A stretch of DNA of 64,000 nucleotides. Origin: Aquatica leii (Eukaryota > Arthropoda > Insecta > Coleoptera > Lampyridae). Below are positions 10,697 to 21,900 of the stretch, piece after piece (the stretch's first letter is position 1; every line of letters begins with the position of its first letter). The stretch covers positions 46,992,837-47,056,836 of the forward strand of contig CM069438.1 in NCBI GenBank assembly GCA_035610365.1, given 5' to 3'. Under the pieces are notes generated by a model. The model searched no databases and was not told where the DNA came from. It saw only the letters and a program-made list of their open reading frames with translations. Both the position numbers and the translations under genes were made by a program.

Positions 10697-12000
10697 CTAG
10701 CACTTACGCTTGCAACGCCGATGAAAGAAATAAAAACGATTAGAAGAAGAAGACAGCAAAGAATAAGCAGAAGTGATTGACGAAGTGGATTTAAGAGTAG
10801 TGGCTTTTAAATCAAGAGAAACAGCACGATCCCTATGTAGACGCGTAGACCTTGTAACGACACCAGTGTTGGAAAGCTTTAACGATGCTGGCAAGGCGTG
10901 GCGTAACCTAATAGGATTGCGTCGTTGCGAATTCGAACGTATGAACTTGGCAACTTTAGATCTTATATGAGACCAGTAGAAGTGAACGCAAAAAGCTTCT
11001 AAAGTGCGCCTAATACTGCGGTAATCACAATCAGGTGCAATATGATGATCCTGAATAACTTGCTAGCACTGGTCCGATGGTACTACTACTAATTCTAATA
11101 CTAATTCCCATACTAATTTCCAAACGTAAGGATCAGAAGAGAAAATGCGTACACGTTTACATAAAGGATTTTTTACAACACACTAACGAGAGAAAGGATG
11201 AAGAGAAGTAGTAACTTTAGATATCATACCTAAACACCAAGGATCGTTTGTAGACCTAATAATCCTAGAAACTGAAAAAAAAATTAGAAGGAAGAGAAAG
11301 AAGAGAACGAACTGTACGTAAAAGCTTAACACTTTAAGAACGACAACAAACGAAGTATTCGAATTAGAAAGATATAGAATAAAAAACTGTAGAAGCATTA
11401 AGAGAACAAGTAGCAGGAATAGCAGAAGAAACGAAAGTAGAAATCTTACTAGCAAAAACTACAGATGGCTTTTAAATCTTGTCAGCAATCTCTGTTGTTG
11501 AGAAGTTGTTGAGCGATATATGTAATTTTAATCAACGCTAAAGGAAGTTGATAGAACGGTGTTAAATTTTGGCAATTAACCTTGAGCTGCTCTTGCTCTA
11601 AGACCGGTTCTGCTAGCTGAAGAATAAAGTATCGCATGGTGGTGACGCACGTACCGATAGTTTTGTCAGCTCCCATTGTATGACTGCGAATAGAATCCAT
11701 CAAGCGCTCAACATAATCCAAAGGTAAAAACTCCGACTTCAAAAGAGCAGCAACATCGTTCTACGATCGTAAAAAACCTCGGTTCGTTCTAAAAACAAGA
11801 AAAGCTTTGCCAGATAAAACTTTAAACGCTGATAGAAAAAGTTGATACTGTGAAACACCACGAGATCAACACAACTCGTCAACACGAATAAGAAATTTTA
11901 TAAGTAAAGAAGGATCTTTACATGAAAACGTTACATTCGAATTTTCTAAGTTCTTTTCTGAATCAGAGTCCGAAGAAGTAAGAAGTGGTGGTTTTTCACC
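10697..12000 (-). pseudogene. Ty3/gypsy gag relic
   Basis: The minus strand from about 11990 down to 11470 shows a retrotransposon capsid-like sequence: RVDELC, then SRGVSQYQLFLSAFKVLSGK, KSEFLPLDYVERLMDSIRSH and a C-terminal LKVNCQNLTPFYQ. This order matches the gag capsid domain of insect Ty3/gypsy elements (FLP.DY.E.L...IR.R.Q). Stops separate the segments. Downstream (10697-11450 on the minus strand) nothing of protease or RT could be recognised, so the element is truncated or deeply decayed. Confidence 0.55.
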
Positions 12001-12474
12001 TGATGAATATATAGTTAACAGGCTATAATCACAATAAAACCTAAACACTAGGATCAAAATAGTAAATCAAAAGCAGAAAGCTGCTAACACATGTCTGACT
12101 AAAACTCAAATCACAATAAGAGTACGAGTAAGTACCAGTAGTATCACTAATAAGTAACTGATCTAATAAACCAAAAAGGGTTAATTGACGTAGTCGAGTT
12201 ATTCCAAAAATCAAAGCAAAAGTCTAACGACACGTGTCTAATCAGACATCCAATTAAAGGAAAAGTAAGTAAATTACTAATATAAACTCAAACCACAGCA
12301 CTTAAATAAGAAGTAACTCCGACGTCGAATCTTGCAGCACTATCAAAAGAAGCAAAGTAAAACGTCTAGTAAATCGAACCCATAAAAGGTTAAGAGAAGA
12401 AGAATCAATTATAATCGCACACACAAAAATCAAGCCCAGATAGTAGTGTGCCAAAATTTGTTAAGAGAAAATCA

Positions 12475-12520
12475 GGTTTTTTGAGTTAGGCAGCCAATAT
12501 TTGTTACGCTGGTCTTCTTG
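12475..12520 (-). mobile_element. Possible 5' LTR end and primer-binding site
   Basis: Read on the minus strand, an LTR-like end CGTAACA (complement of 12502-12508) is followed after a few bases by TGGCTGCCTAACTC, which has the TGG start expected of a tRNA primer site. It lies about 500 bp upstream of the gag relic in the right orientation. The LTR would extend to higher coordinates, but its far end was not found. Confidence 0.3.
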
Positions 12521-14690
12521 TAACAAAACAAAGCAACGGCTAGCACACTTTATCCGGAAAGGCATTGCAGTCTTTGTGATGCTAAATTATAACTTAAATC
12601 TAAAAAAAGCGCCAAAACAATAAAAGATTCAATTAGGGAGATACCGTCTAACTCTACCCGTAGCTAGAAAAGAACAAATAACATGACAGAAGTAATAACA
12701 CAGAATGTATATATTTATTTTATCACAGACAATAATTTCAAAGAGGATGAAGAAAGTACATAAATCTAAATTTTCCAAACGTTGGTACGTGGGTCAAATC
12801 AAATATAAGTTGCCCCGTATACACCGTACAATCAACTGATCCTGTCGGTCTAAACTTTTACATACGCAAAAAGTATGAATTTATATTCGCAAATTTAAAA
12901 TCGTAAACTTACAACAAAACAATTTAAGGCTTCCAGACTGAACGCGCACTGCATATAACTTTGTGAAGCACAAAATGATCTTATTAATAATTATGTTGAC
13001 CTAACATGCACGTACGGTCAACAATCAACATGACCATCCAAATACAAATCGTAAAATTTGAAATTGTAATACTCGCAGTTAAGTTGTATCTAGTAGGAAA
13101 TTAGCTAATTCCGTACTTGAGTTACCTAAAACGTAATATTAAATCCAACACAAACGAACATACAACGTTAACACAAATAAATTTCTTCTTTAGCTTTCAA
13201 TTATTTTAGAGCATTTCCATTCAACTTAACATAATAATTTATCGTAGCATGTCATCTCAAAAGAGGTACAATCCTGAAGGTTTCCAACCCTTGACGGTGT
13301 AAATAGTTACGTTTCAATAACGTGACGTCGTGGAAGTTTTCCCAACTATGCCACCTGATCTTAACTGATAACGGTGGGTACCGAAATCAGGCTACAGACA
13401 ATTAGGACAGAATCAAATTAAACCCCCAATAAAAAGAAATCTACCAATTTACCCCGACTAAGCCTTTACAATTTTATTGGCGTAAAATGAACTAAAAGTG
13501 AAAGCCGCGTCTTTCTCGTGTTTCTGTCTTTAGGGTACTTTTCCTGTCTTTTACTTCTTCTAAATTTTTCTAACTTTTGAATTAGGTTTGTTGTTTTGAA
13601 AGTTTCTTCTCTATGACTTAAGCTTTGTTTCTTTTTCTTGGAGATATTGCAACCGCATTCTCTTTTCTTTCTTTTCTTTTCCAGTTAATTCTTTCTTTTA
13701 TTACATTGGGTATAGTTATTTGTTTTGCTGTGTATGTCTGACTATTGAGACAGACTATAACATTTTTCATCTTGCTTCAAGATTATATATTTAATTATTA
13801 TCCAAGTTTGAGAGCAGAACTATCGCATAGTATAAGTTACTACTTAAAATTAACTTACGTTTTCTACCGTTATAGCTATTTACAGTTATTTTTTATTCAT
13901 GGTAACTTACACTATGAGATGGCCATTATTATACTTAAATATAAAGCTATAAGGTTTGTTGATGCAATTGTGAGAATACATTAAAATGTGCCTCCTACTG
14001 ACGATAAACTCGAAATGTGCGTATCGGTCGTCCAGTAGTTTACTCTGATGGTATTTGCACAATTAAAGGTTTCGCTTGAATGCAAGAACCATTTAGTAAT
14101 ACATTTTGCATAGTGCAAGTGAATCAAGAAATAGTTAAAGATTTTACGAACGATTTTAAAACACAGATCAAACACAGACAAATAGTCTAACTTTTTTATT
14201 TTAATTTACACAAACAAGGATTTAACTGCATTTAATGCAATTTTTCTAGCGCGTTGCCATGCTTTACTGCATTTTCTAGACTGAAACCTGAAAGAGTTTT
14301 GTTAATGCTAATGTCTCCGTTGACTCAATACGATACCTTTCACCTTTAAAGGAAAAAAAAGCAAAGACCCTTGCCGCAAAATGTGTTCCAACGACAGATC
14401 AGTGGTACTACAGTTCAAAGACAAAATTGCTGAAAATATTGCAGATGAGTCTTATTCTTCTTTTATGTAGATTCAGTTTTCATATTTAAGCCTACTCGAT
14501 AACATTAATTTTTTTAGTTCTTTATGTAGACTTAATTTTCAAATTTGGGATTACAAGATAACTAGTATTTTTTTGTAATAAAATCTTACAAAAGATAATT
14601 ATTACATGTTTTGTCGGAAAAAGTACAAATTTTTAAAATTATATATTATTTTTGTAATATTGTTTTTAAATGTTAGCACAGCAACAGTTA
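12521..14690. other. AT-rich DNA, possible LTR remainder, no gene
   Basis: No frame longer than about 80 codons with recognisable content was found. The first kilobase may be the LTR of the gag relic. A C/T-rich tract lies at about 13540-13700. Confidence 0.4.
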
Positions 14691-14693
14691 AAA

Positions 14694-15813
14694 CCCAGCA
14701 AACATGCCCACGTCTAAATGACGTCATATTATGGTGATTTTTTGGAATCTAACGTCATTGCCTTAAAAATGACGTATATCTGACTTTCATTTAACGTCAA
14801 TATGACTATTACTTGAAGACGTCATATTTACGTTATTTTATGGTGATTACCACTACTCACGCATAAACAATAAGTTCAATATTATTTCAATTAAATCGTG
14901 GTTTTGCTTGTAATATATGGTTGTTGTTTTGTTTAATTTGACGTTGTAGCTTGTATATGATATCTTTTGTCTGTCCCTGTTGTTATAAATATTTAATTGT
15001 CTTTGATTTAAATTCCACAATTGTAAAACATGCCATATCTATTACTACAATATTTATTCATTAGTAATTGTAATGTCAAATTTTATTAATAGTTTCCAAC
15101 AAATATAATTATGAAATTAAATTAATTGGCGGCAAAGAGTTCGAATATGATCATAATTTTCATAATCAATATAAACAAATTATCACCAACGGTCGGTTGT
15201 TGTCAGTATATTCATGCAGTGAATGCGATTGTTATTGTAAACATCTCAGTGGATTTGTGATTCAGATTCGTAATATACTGAAAGATTATGCAAAAAATAT
15301 TTTTATTGTAGGTAATATGTTTCGTAAAAGAAGTTCTTTTTATAATTATCCAATTAATTCTTCTGAGCTTGGTATTTTACTTATATCTAAATTATCAAAT
15401 GACTTACAAACATGGCCTTTAAGTGAAGTGGTTGCCAAATGCATTTGTATGCCATCCATTCTTGACAAAAAAAAAACCTAATATGTGGTTGTCGGTTCCT
15501 ATACTACATACAGTATAGCTTCTATTACATGTATTTTAATACTGTGTATTTTTATATTAAAGTATATTTTTTTTGTATAGTTATGTGTTTTATTAGTCAT
15601 AATTTTTGTTAAATATGTCGTCAAAATCACGTCTTTCATGTCGTCAAATTAACGTACAAACATGACGTACATCTGACGACTAAAGATGACGTGAGTGGGC
15701 TGTGACATTTTCACGTCATTAATCACGTCAAAAAAACGTTAGCCTATGACGTAACTACGACATTTAAAATGACCATAAATACACGTGATAAGGACGTCAC
15801 CGTGTTTGCTAGG
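14694..15813 (+). mobile_element. TIR DNA transposon with ACGTCA-rich ends
   Basis: The left end CCCAGCAAACATGCCCACGT pairs with the reverse complement of the right end, CCTAGCAAACACGGTGACGT. Weaker similarity continues for about 50 bp, including a shared TTATGGT.ATTTT. Both ends are crowded with ACGT-cored sites: about six in the first 150 bp and a dozen in the last 200 bp, many as ACGTCA, TGACGT or TGACGTCA. Flanking AAA on both sides could be a 3 bp target duplication but is weak evidence. It contains one open frame and no complete transposase, so it is probably non-autonomous. Superfamily not assigned. Confidence 0.65.
15072..15481 (+). pseudogene. Orphan transposase tail-like ORF inside the ACGTCA element
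   Basis: A frame open from about 15072 to the TAA at 15479-15481 encodes about 135 residues, with a start codon only at less certain positions. It has a Cys cluster CSECDCYC, a segment NIFIVGNMF, then FYNYPINSSELGILLISKLS and LQTWPLSEVVAKCICMP. This pattern resembles, from memory, the C-terminal tails of large insect DDE transposases of the Kyakuja/Dileera/Zisupton or Plavaka-like kind. That is inference. The catalytic part is absent. Confidence 0.35.
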
Positions 15814-15849
15814 AAAGGTACAACAAAAACAAGGATGTCTCTTGTTTGG

Positions 15850-16090
15850 GAAAAAGTACTCAAAAACATTTGGTTTTTCAGTTGCTCAAACTTATAAAAT
15901 ATAGAAGACTACAAAAGAACATGAAAAACACTTAAAACAAGTTTTTGAACACTTACTCATAGATGGTTTTGTTATCAGTTCTAAAAAGTGCGTTTTTGGC
16001 CGACAAAAAGAAGAAGTCTAATAAAGCATTTTCATAATTTGCACCACCAATAGAAGAGTCACTATTTGTATTTTTAGAGCCAAATGATTT
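15850..16090 (+). pseudogene. Ty3/gypsy RT fragment fused to tail relic
   Basis: The + strand encodes FEHLLIDGFVISSKKCVFG at about 15943-15999, matching the HL..VF..L...GL.LN..KC.F block of Ty3/gypsy reverse transcriptase. It runs within about 50 bp into the same CACCACC.ATAGAAGA tail seen upstream of cuticle gene 1, so the internal part of the element has been deleted. It lies about 400 bp upstream of cuticle gene 2. Confidence 0.5.
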
Positions 16091-16460
16091 TGCCGATTTA
16101 ATGGTCACGATAATAATAATTTTTTGTGTCAATTAGTTAATGCTATGTTTATCGTCACAAATAAAAGTTAATAATATATATCCACCAAAAATTTGAACAA
16201 AAAACGTAATAAAACCGCCATGTAATGCAGTGCTACTATACTATATATATGTATGTCTTGCACTTAACATTAATATTCGTTAGCAGCAACGCATTTATAA
16301 AACAAAAATTTTTTTGTCACAAAAAAATTTAAAACGATGGCTAATAAATATGATTACATTTTTACATTATAAATTATGTTAATGATTTTTGTATTACATG
16401 TGCAATAAAAAATAACTTAAAAGTATTTGACTTTGATGGATTAATAAACCGTATTAGATT

Positions 16461-16535
16461 ACAGAAAAGGTTGTTTAGTGGTAATAATTCACAGTTACTA
16501 TAAATACCAGAACTTTACTTAATTAGTTATCAGTC
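16461..16535 (+). promoter_or_regulatory. Core promoter of cuticle gene 2
   Basis: The upstream block is ACAGAAAAGGTTGTTTAGT (16461-16479), with TATAAAT at 16499-16505 and initiator TCAGTC at 16530-16535, 33 bp from TATA to the initiator A. About 220 bp from 16376 onward align closely with the region upstream of gene 1. Confidence 0.75.
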
Positions 16536-16558
16536 AAAGAAAATTACCAAGAAAAAAA

Positions 16559-17087
16559 ATGTTCTCAAAAGTAAGTTAAATATTAGTTTAAATAATATGT
16601 ATTTCATCTAATTTCTTTTAAGATCGCCGTTGTTTTTGCAATCATTGCTTTTGCCAATGCTGGATATTTGCAACCAGCTTTGAGGTACGCTGCTCCAGTA
16701 CCAGCCATCAGCTACCAACCTGCTCCACTTGTAAGCTACACCTCACCAGCAATCACCAAGACTGATTTCATTCCTGGATCGTACTCATCATCTTACAGAA
16801 GCGACGTTATCACTCCAAGAGTTAAATACACCGAAACTCCCGCAATCAGTTTTGCTGTACCACAACCTACCATTGCTGTAGCACCAGTAGCCCGAGTTGC
16901 ACATGTTGCACATGCAGCTCCATTTGTACCAGCTTTTCCAGCAATTGCACCTGCACCTCTGGCCGTTGCTCGTGCAGGATACGGATTAGCTGCACCACTT
17001 GCTCATGGTTTTGCCGCTCCACTAGCTCACGGTTTTGCCGGACATGCCGGATTAGTTGCACCTTTAGCGCGCGGATACAGTTGGTAA
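16559..17087 (+). CDS. Cuticle-type low-complexity secreted protein 2
   Basis: Exon 1 is 16559-16570 (MFSK) and exon 2 is 16623-17087, with a 52 bp GT-AG intron in phase 0, giving 158 residues. The signal peptide is MFSKIAVVFAIIAFANA, followed by GYLQPALRYAAP and the core SPAITKTDFIPGSYSSSYRS with DVITPRVKYTETPAISFAVP. After a Val/Ala-rich segment there are two 8-residue repeats (LAAPLAHG, FAAPLAHG), the segment FAGHAGL and the tail VAPLARGYSW. It is probably an exported structural component of the cuticle. The short repeat is likely the ancestral state relative to gene 1, its closest paralog. Confidence 0.85.
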
Positions 17088-17140
17088 TTTACCAACTAAA
17101 TTATTGTAACAAAGTGTAAATATTTATGTTTTTCTGTATT

Positions 17141-17146
17141 AATAAA
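17141..17146 (+). other. Polyadenylation signal of cuticle gene 2
   Basis: AATAAA lies 54 bp past the stop codon; a second AATAAA occurs at about 17213. Confidence 0.55.
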
Positions 17147-17549
17147 TTATAAATGTAAACTTTTGTTGTTACTGCATGTATGTATAATACAGTTTTGAAC
17201 AAGTAGTAAACCAATAAAGCTTTTGATGTGAGCTAAATAAAATACATATTTTTTATCTATAGTTACTTAGATTCTACACGGTCAACAGACGTTCTTCTTA
17301 TTGTAGATAATGTTAGTTTTTTTCAAATTTATATATTGATTCTTTGAAAAGAAAGAAACACCCTCTAGCTTAAAAATATAAGGCAATAAACTGAACTAAA
17401 CAATCAAAACACAAACATTTAGAGCTGCATATTAAGAAAATTTTGCATCAATGTAATCACCAAAATCTGAATACCAAGAAGGCACAAAATGAAAAGATTT
17501 TTGGTCTTATTATAATGCAATTGTAGCATTTCCTTAGAATATTTGTGTT

Positions 17550-18481
17550 AGTGGGTTGGTTCGTCACTTCTCTCCGCCTTTCTTTTTTTTACTTTACAGG
17601 TCGTTGTGTTTCCTTGTCTCTTCTACTATTTTCCTCTATACCCTCCTATTTTTCTCATGGTTTTTATACATTTTATTACTTGATCTTCCCATCTTATTTT
17701 TGGCTTTCTTTTTGTGCTCGTTCCTTGTGGCTTCCATTTCATTATCCTCTTCGCAATTGATTCTTCTTTTTTTCTATTTACATGTCCGTACCAACGTATT
17801 TTCCTGGCTCTAATTTTCTTTATTACGTTTTCTCCTTTTAGTATTTCGTCTATCTCTTGGTTTGTTAATCTTATATGTAATTCTTCATTTATCTTCTTTG
17901 GTTCATATATTCTTCTAATTAGTTTTCGTTTAAATACTTTTAATTTATCTGCATCTTTATTTGTGATGCGCATGGTTTTCTTGCCTCATCTTCTATTTTC
18001 TGTGTTGTTTTCTCTAAGTTTCTCTTGTCACTACTGCGATGTCGTTTGCATACGCAATTACTTGTATTGACTTTTGTATTATAGATCCGGTTATTTTACA
18101 ATTTCTTATTACACCTTCTAATGCTATGTTAAATAGAACTACAGATAGTCCATCTCCTTGTCTTGCTCCTTTTTCTTGTTTCACTGGGTTTGTTAATCCT
18201 TCTTGTGTTATTACAACTGCTTTTAATTTCTCCAATGTTATTTTAGTTAGTCGTTTTATTTTGGTTGGTATTCTTAATATTGATATGTCTTTCAATATCG
18301 TTTTTCTCTCTAAGTTGTCAAATGCTTGTTTAAAGTCTATGTACAAAATATACAAATCAATCTCTTTTACATAGAATTTTTCTATCACTTGATTTAGCAT
18401 GTGTATTGCATCTTGTGTAGATTTTCCTTGACTGAATCCATTTTGGTATTCTCCTATTTTCCTTTGTGTATATTTATTCAG
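17550..18481 (-). pseudogene. RTE-like LINE, downstream part (RT core to C-terminus)
   Basis: Minus strand: RT residues from GEYQNGFSQGKSTQDAIHML (about 18440) through LYILYIDFKQAFDN, the RQGDGLS...LFNIALE motif and a YANDIAVV box where the usual YADD has an N. After a frame change, the C-terminal domain at 17973-17626 contains FKRKLIRRIYEP and RKIRWYGHVNRK. This organisation fits the APE-type RTE/BovB-like group. The upstream part of the same copy lies at 20899-21900, separated by a Penelope-like insertion. The YADD-to-YAND change would damage RT activity. Confidence 0.75.
18471..18481. repeat. Target-site duplication of Penelope-like insertion (left)
   Basis: TATTTATTCAG here matches TATTTATTTAG at 20899-20909 in 10 of 11 positions. 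The two copies bracket the Penelope-like element exactly where the surrounding LINE is interrupted. Confidence 0.7.
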
Positions 18482-18799
18482 TCTGTAGCACTGTTTTTTG
18501 GGTGTTGCTGCGTCACAAAACTTTCTCTTAACGTTTCGCTGATCATGCTGTCAGCTTCTTTAGACAATTTCTAAACACTGATGTTATCGTCTTGCGTTCC
18601 TCGTTGTATACCGTCTTACGGCTTCGCTTTGCTGATCCGTATCTGTTCTGGTCTGTTGATTTGTGTTCATAGACGTCTGGTGACTTCTTGCATGTTCTTC
18701 ACGCAGCGTAGATCTCAATGTGTTGCCTAATCTGTATCCATCCTCACGATTGAAGTTGTTAGGATTTTTCATTATTTCCAGTGATTTGAGTATTATTCG

Positions 18800-19075
18800 C
18801 TAGTGATAGTGTCTGCTTTGTACTAATACCTTTACGTTCCCGTAATCAATCCGGTGATCTTCATTCTCATGTAGGTGTTCCGCTACTGCAGATTTGTTCG
18901 TGCGCCTGAGTTGAGTGTATTGTTGACGTTCTTTAACCCTGCACTGAATGCTCCTCCCTGTTTGGCCGATGTAACTCTTGCCGCACATACACTCTAATTT
19001 GTATATACCTTTGGTGTGTAGTCTTGGGAGTTGATCTTTATTAGGAGGTATGAGCTGATGAGCTATTTTCTTCAC
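18800..19075 (-). pseudogene. Penelope-like GIY-YIG endonuclease domain
   Basis: The core reads KGIYKLECMCGKSYIGQTGR, with the GIY and YIG motifs spaced normally and a CMC Cys pair typical of Penelope-like proteins. The segment RTNKSAVAEHLHENEDHRI follows and contains the conserved SAVAEH.HE block. A further open frame at 18772-18584 is the ordinary C-terminal tail. Confidence 0.8.
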
Positions 19076-19546
19076 TGTGTTATAACGTGTAGTGATGTTC
19101 CTCTTTCCTAGAACCTTCTTTAGTCTGTCAGTGACTTCGGCAACGTAGGGTAGATAAGCATATGTTTCAGACGGTGTCTCCGCAGCAACCTCAGCTTGCT
19201 TCTCCTTCTTATGTAGTCTTATTAATTTTTTGTTGTAGCCATTTTTGATAAGAGCGTCCTTTATGTGTTTGATTTCCTCTGGTTTGTGTTTTTTGTCACT
19301 AATTTTCTCCGCTCTTCTTAAAAGTGTGTTGATGAGGGATCTCTTCTGTTGTGGATGGTGATGAGAGGATGCGTGTAGATACCGGTCTGTATGTGTTTCC
19401 TTGAGGTATACGCTATGACTTAGCCTGTTCGTGCGTGTTACCAGAACATCTAGAAAGGGCAGCGTTTTGTTCTTTTCGTTCTAAAAGGTGAAATTAATAC
19501 TGTTGTAGTGTCCATTGATTTGTTGAAGAAAACTTTGTAATTCTTC

Positions 19547-20095
19547 CTATTTATGAGACCATACGACAAAAGTGTCGTCCACGTATCTGTACCAGCATTT
19601 CGGTTTCCGGTTGCTTGAGTTGATAGCTTCCTGTTCGAAAGTTTCCATAAAGATGTTGGCTATGACTGGTGACAGTGGTGATCCCATACTTGCGCCGTTC
19701 TTTTGTTCATAGAATTCACCATTCCACAGGAAGCAGGTTGACGTTAAACAAAGTCTGGCCAAGTCGATCAAATCTTCTTGTAAACCTTGTGGCACTAGTT
19801 GTTGTCTAATGATCTCTAATGTTTCTTCCACTGGTACATTGGTAAATAGTGATTCTACGTCGAAACTAACTAGTTTGTCACTGATAGTTACTTTAAGTCT
19901 TTGGAGAATCTCGACGAAATGTTCGGAATTCTTAACGTAGCTGGTTGTCTGTCCGGTGTGCTGCTGTAGTCTTCTAGGTAAGTATTTTGGTAACTCGTAA
20001 GTCGGTGATCCACAGGTACTGACGATAGGTCTTAGAGGGTTTCCCGTTTTATGAATTTTTAGTAACCCATACAGTCTTGGAGATTGGCTTTCCAA
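19547..20095 (-). pseudogene. Penelope-like reverse transcriptase domain
   Basis: This is the longest open segment of the element, 182 codons, and holds the fingers and palm of the RT with YVDD about 15 residues before the end. Fusion with the endonuclease region downstream is broken by one stop. The domain would copy element RNA at a nicked target; the family uses the GIY-YIG domain for nicking. Confidence 0.8.
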
Positions 20096-20898
20096 TGGTA
20101 ACAGCCTTTTCTGTTCTTCTGTTAGTATAGATTAGTCTTTGATCGCCTTTCTAGTGCGTCGTTTAATTTTCGCAGTAGGATCCTTGTTTAGTTTTATGTA
20201 ATGGGTCTAGTAAAGTGTTCATATTCCTGATGTAGATGTTCTTATCCATTATTACTGTCGCGTTGCCTTTGTCCGCTCGTAGAATGATTACTTTTTCATT
20301 CGTACGTCAAGTAACGCTCTTTCCTCGTTCTTGGTTATGTTTCTTGATGGTGGTTTAGCTGTCCGTAAGATACGACAAGTTTCGTGTCTTATTCCTTCAG
20401 CATCTTCGATAGGTAGGTTGCGGATGGCACATTCTACTTGAGCGATGATTTCCTCTTTTGGTATTTTTGCAAGTGCGACTGCGAAGTTGAGTCCTTTGGC
20501 AAGTACTTTTGTTTGTGCTTTGGTTAGTTGCTGCTCCGAAAGATTGATGACTGTTTTTTTTCTATATCTAGCTTTGGTATCTTGTCTGAGTTTTTGTAGT
20601 CTATTAAATTATTTTTTGGGTAAAAAAATAATTTAATAATGTTTTATGGTGAAAGTTTTTTGTAGTCTAGTTTATCGAACTTTTTTATTTGGTTTTTCCT
20701 CGTTGTAGCCAGATGATGTTCAGAATGTTTGTAGCTGATCCGATCGATAGTTGTCCACAGGTCTTCACTAAGTTTGTTACTCAACTCCAGATGCAGCACG
20801 TATAGTTCGTTGGATATTTGATTTAATCTATGGTAGGTATTCCGTACTGTTTCTCTGACTAGCGCGTTTTCTGCACGTTCTGAAAGTTTGCATTCTAC

Positions 20899-21900
20899 TA
20901 TTTATTTAGTCTTTTCAATATTATTGATGATAGCACTTTATACACTGTATTCAGTAGCTTTATTCTTCTATAGTTGTCAGATTTTGATAGAACTCCATTT
21001 TTTGGTATAGGCATTATCATCTTTAGTCACTATTCATTAGACATTACTTTTTTTCGTACTGTCACTAGTAACTCGTATACTCTTGTTTTCAGCTCGTTTC
21101 CTCCGTTTCTTAGCATTCCATTGTATGTATATACTGCCTATCCCTAATGTTTTTCCATTTTCAGATTATTTATAATATTGTTTACCTTTTCTTGTGTTGG
21201 GTTTTCCGCTGTTCCTTCTGGTTGCGTATTATTTGTTTCTTCATCTCCGCTAGTACCTTCTTCTGATGTTTCCATGTTTTCGTCCTCGTTTGCTGTCTTA
21301 TTTGTCTAAATAATTTTGTGTTTTTTGTGTTGTATTTTTCCTCCATTCTTGTTTTCTAGCCATTTCAGCTTCTTGATTTCTATTAATTTTATTCCGACTT
21401 TTCGTATTTGCCTTTACTTTTCATAATCGTTTTCTTTGTCTGTTCTTATCTATTTTAATCTTGCCTCTCTCTCTTTTTCTTTATTATTTCATTGCATTCA
21501 TCGTCGTACCAGTTGTTTCTCTGTTTTGTTTATTTTCTCTTTATGGTTTTTTTGATGTTTTGATTATTGCAGTTTTTATGTTTTTTAATTCGTCTTCTAT
21601 GTTTTTTCTTTTTAGTTGTCTTTTGACTTCTTCTTGAAACTTACTCTTGTTGTCTTCATTGTTTAGACTCTTAATATTCTATTTTTTGCTATTGTTTTGG
21701 TTTTGTTATCTCTTGCCAGTCTTAACTTTCTTTTGGCTATTACCAAGCAGTTATCTTGTATTATACTTTCCCTTTTTTTTTGGTATTAGGATGTGATCTA
21801 TTTAGTTTTCTTCTGTTTGGCCTGATCTTGTCCATGTGATTTCATGCTTCCTTTTATGTATGTACATTTTTTTATCAGATAATATTTTCAATTATGTATA
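20899..21900 (-). pseudogene. RTE-like LINE, upstream part (EN end, linker, RT start)
   Basis: Minus strand: HEITWTRSGQTEEN with IDHILIPKK (about 21850-21780) is the end of an APE endonuclease (TW..P.G...NQIDHILI). A charged Lys-rich linker follows. At about 21020-20920 the RT begins: MIMPIPKNGVLSKSDNYRRI, then LLNTVYKVLSSIINN. The frame is broken repeatedly. The text continues after the Penelope-like insertion at 18481, so these are two halves of one copy. Confidence 0.7.

Larger units (their letters stand above)
18482..20898 (-). mobile_element. Penelope-like element (RT plus GIY-YIG), nearly full length
   Basis: Minus strand. The N-terminal part starts CKLSERAENALVRETVRNT (about 20890). 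Then comes an RT domain (20095-19547) with LYGLLKIHKTGNPLRPIVST, the VSFDVESLFTNVP block, GASMGSPLSPVIAN and the catalytic YRYVDDTFVVW. After an in-frame stop near 19485 a linker leads to a GIY-YIG endonuclease (19030-18890: GIYKLECMCGKSYIGQTGRS). RT followed by GIY-YIG is diagnostic of Penelope-like retroelements. The RT catalytic motif and the endonuclease core look intact, but stops and frame changes elsewhere imply an inactive copy. It is inserted in an RTE-like LINE. Confidence 0.85.

Noticed and set aside
11183..11455. 90-codon Leu/Phe-rich minus-strand frame
   Set aside because: It is the complement of a purine-rich tract and lies in the decayed part of a Ty3/gypsy relic with no matching motif.
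12481..12535. TGTTACG...GTAACA as a very short complete element
   Set aside because: The 30 bp between the two motifs is too short for an LTR; the left motif is better read as an LTR end next to a primer site.
17545..18374. Hydrophobic plus-strand frames (71-118 codons)
   Set aside because: They are antisense to clear LINE RT and C-terminal motifs on the minus strand.
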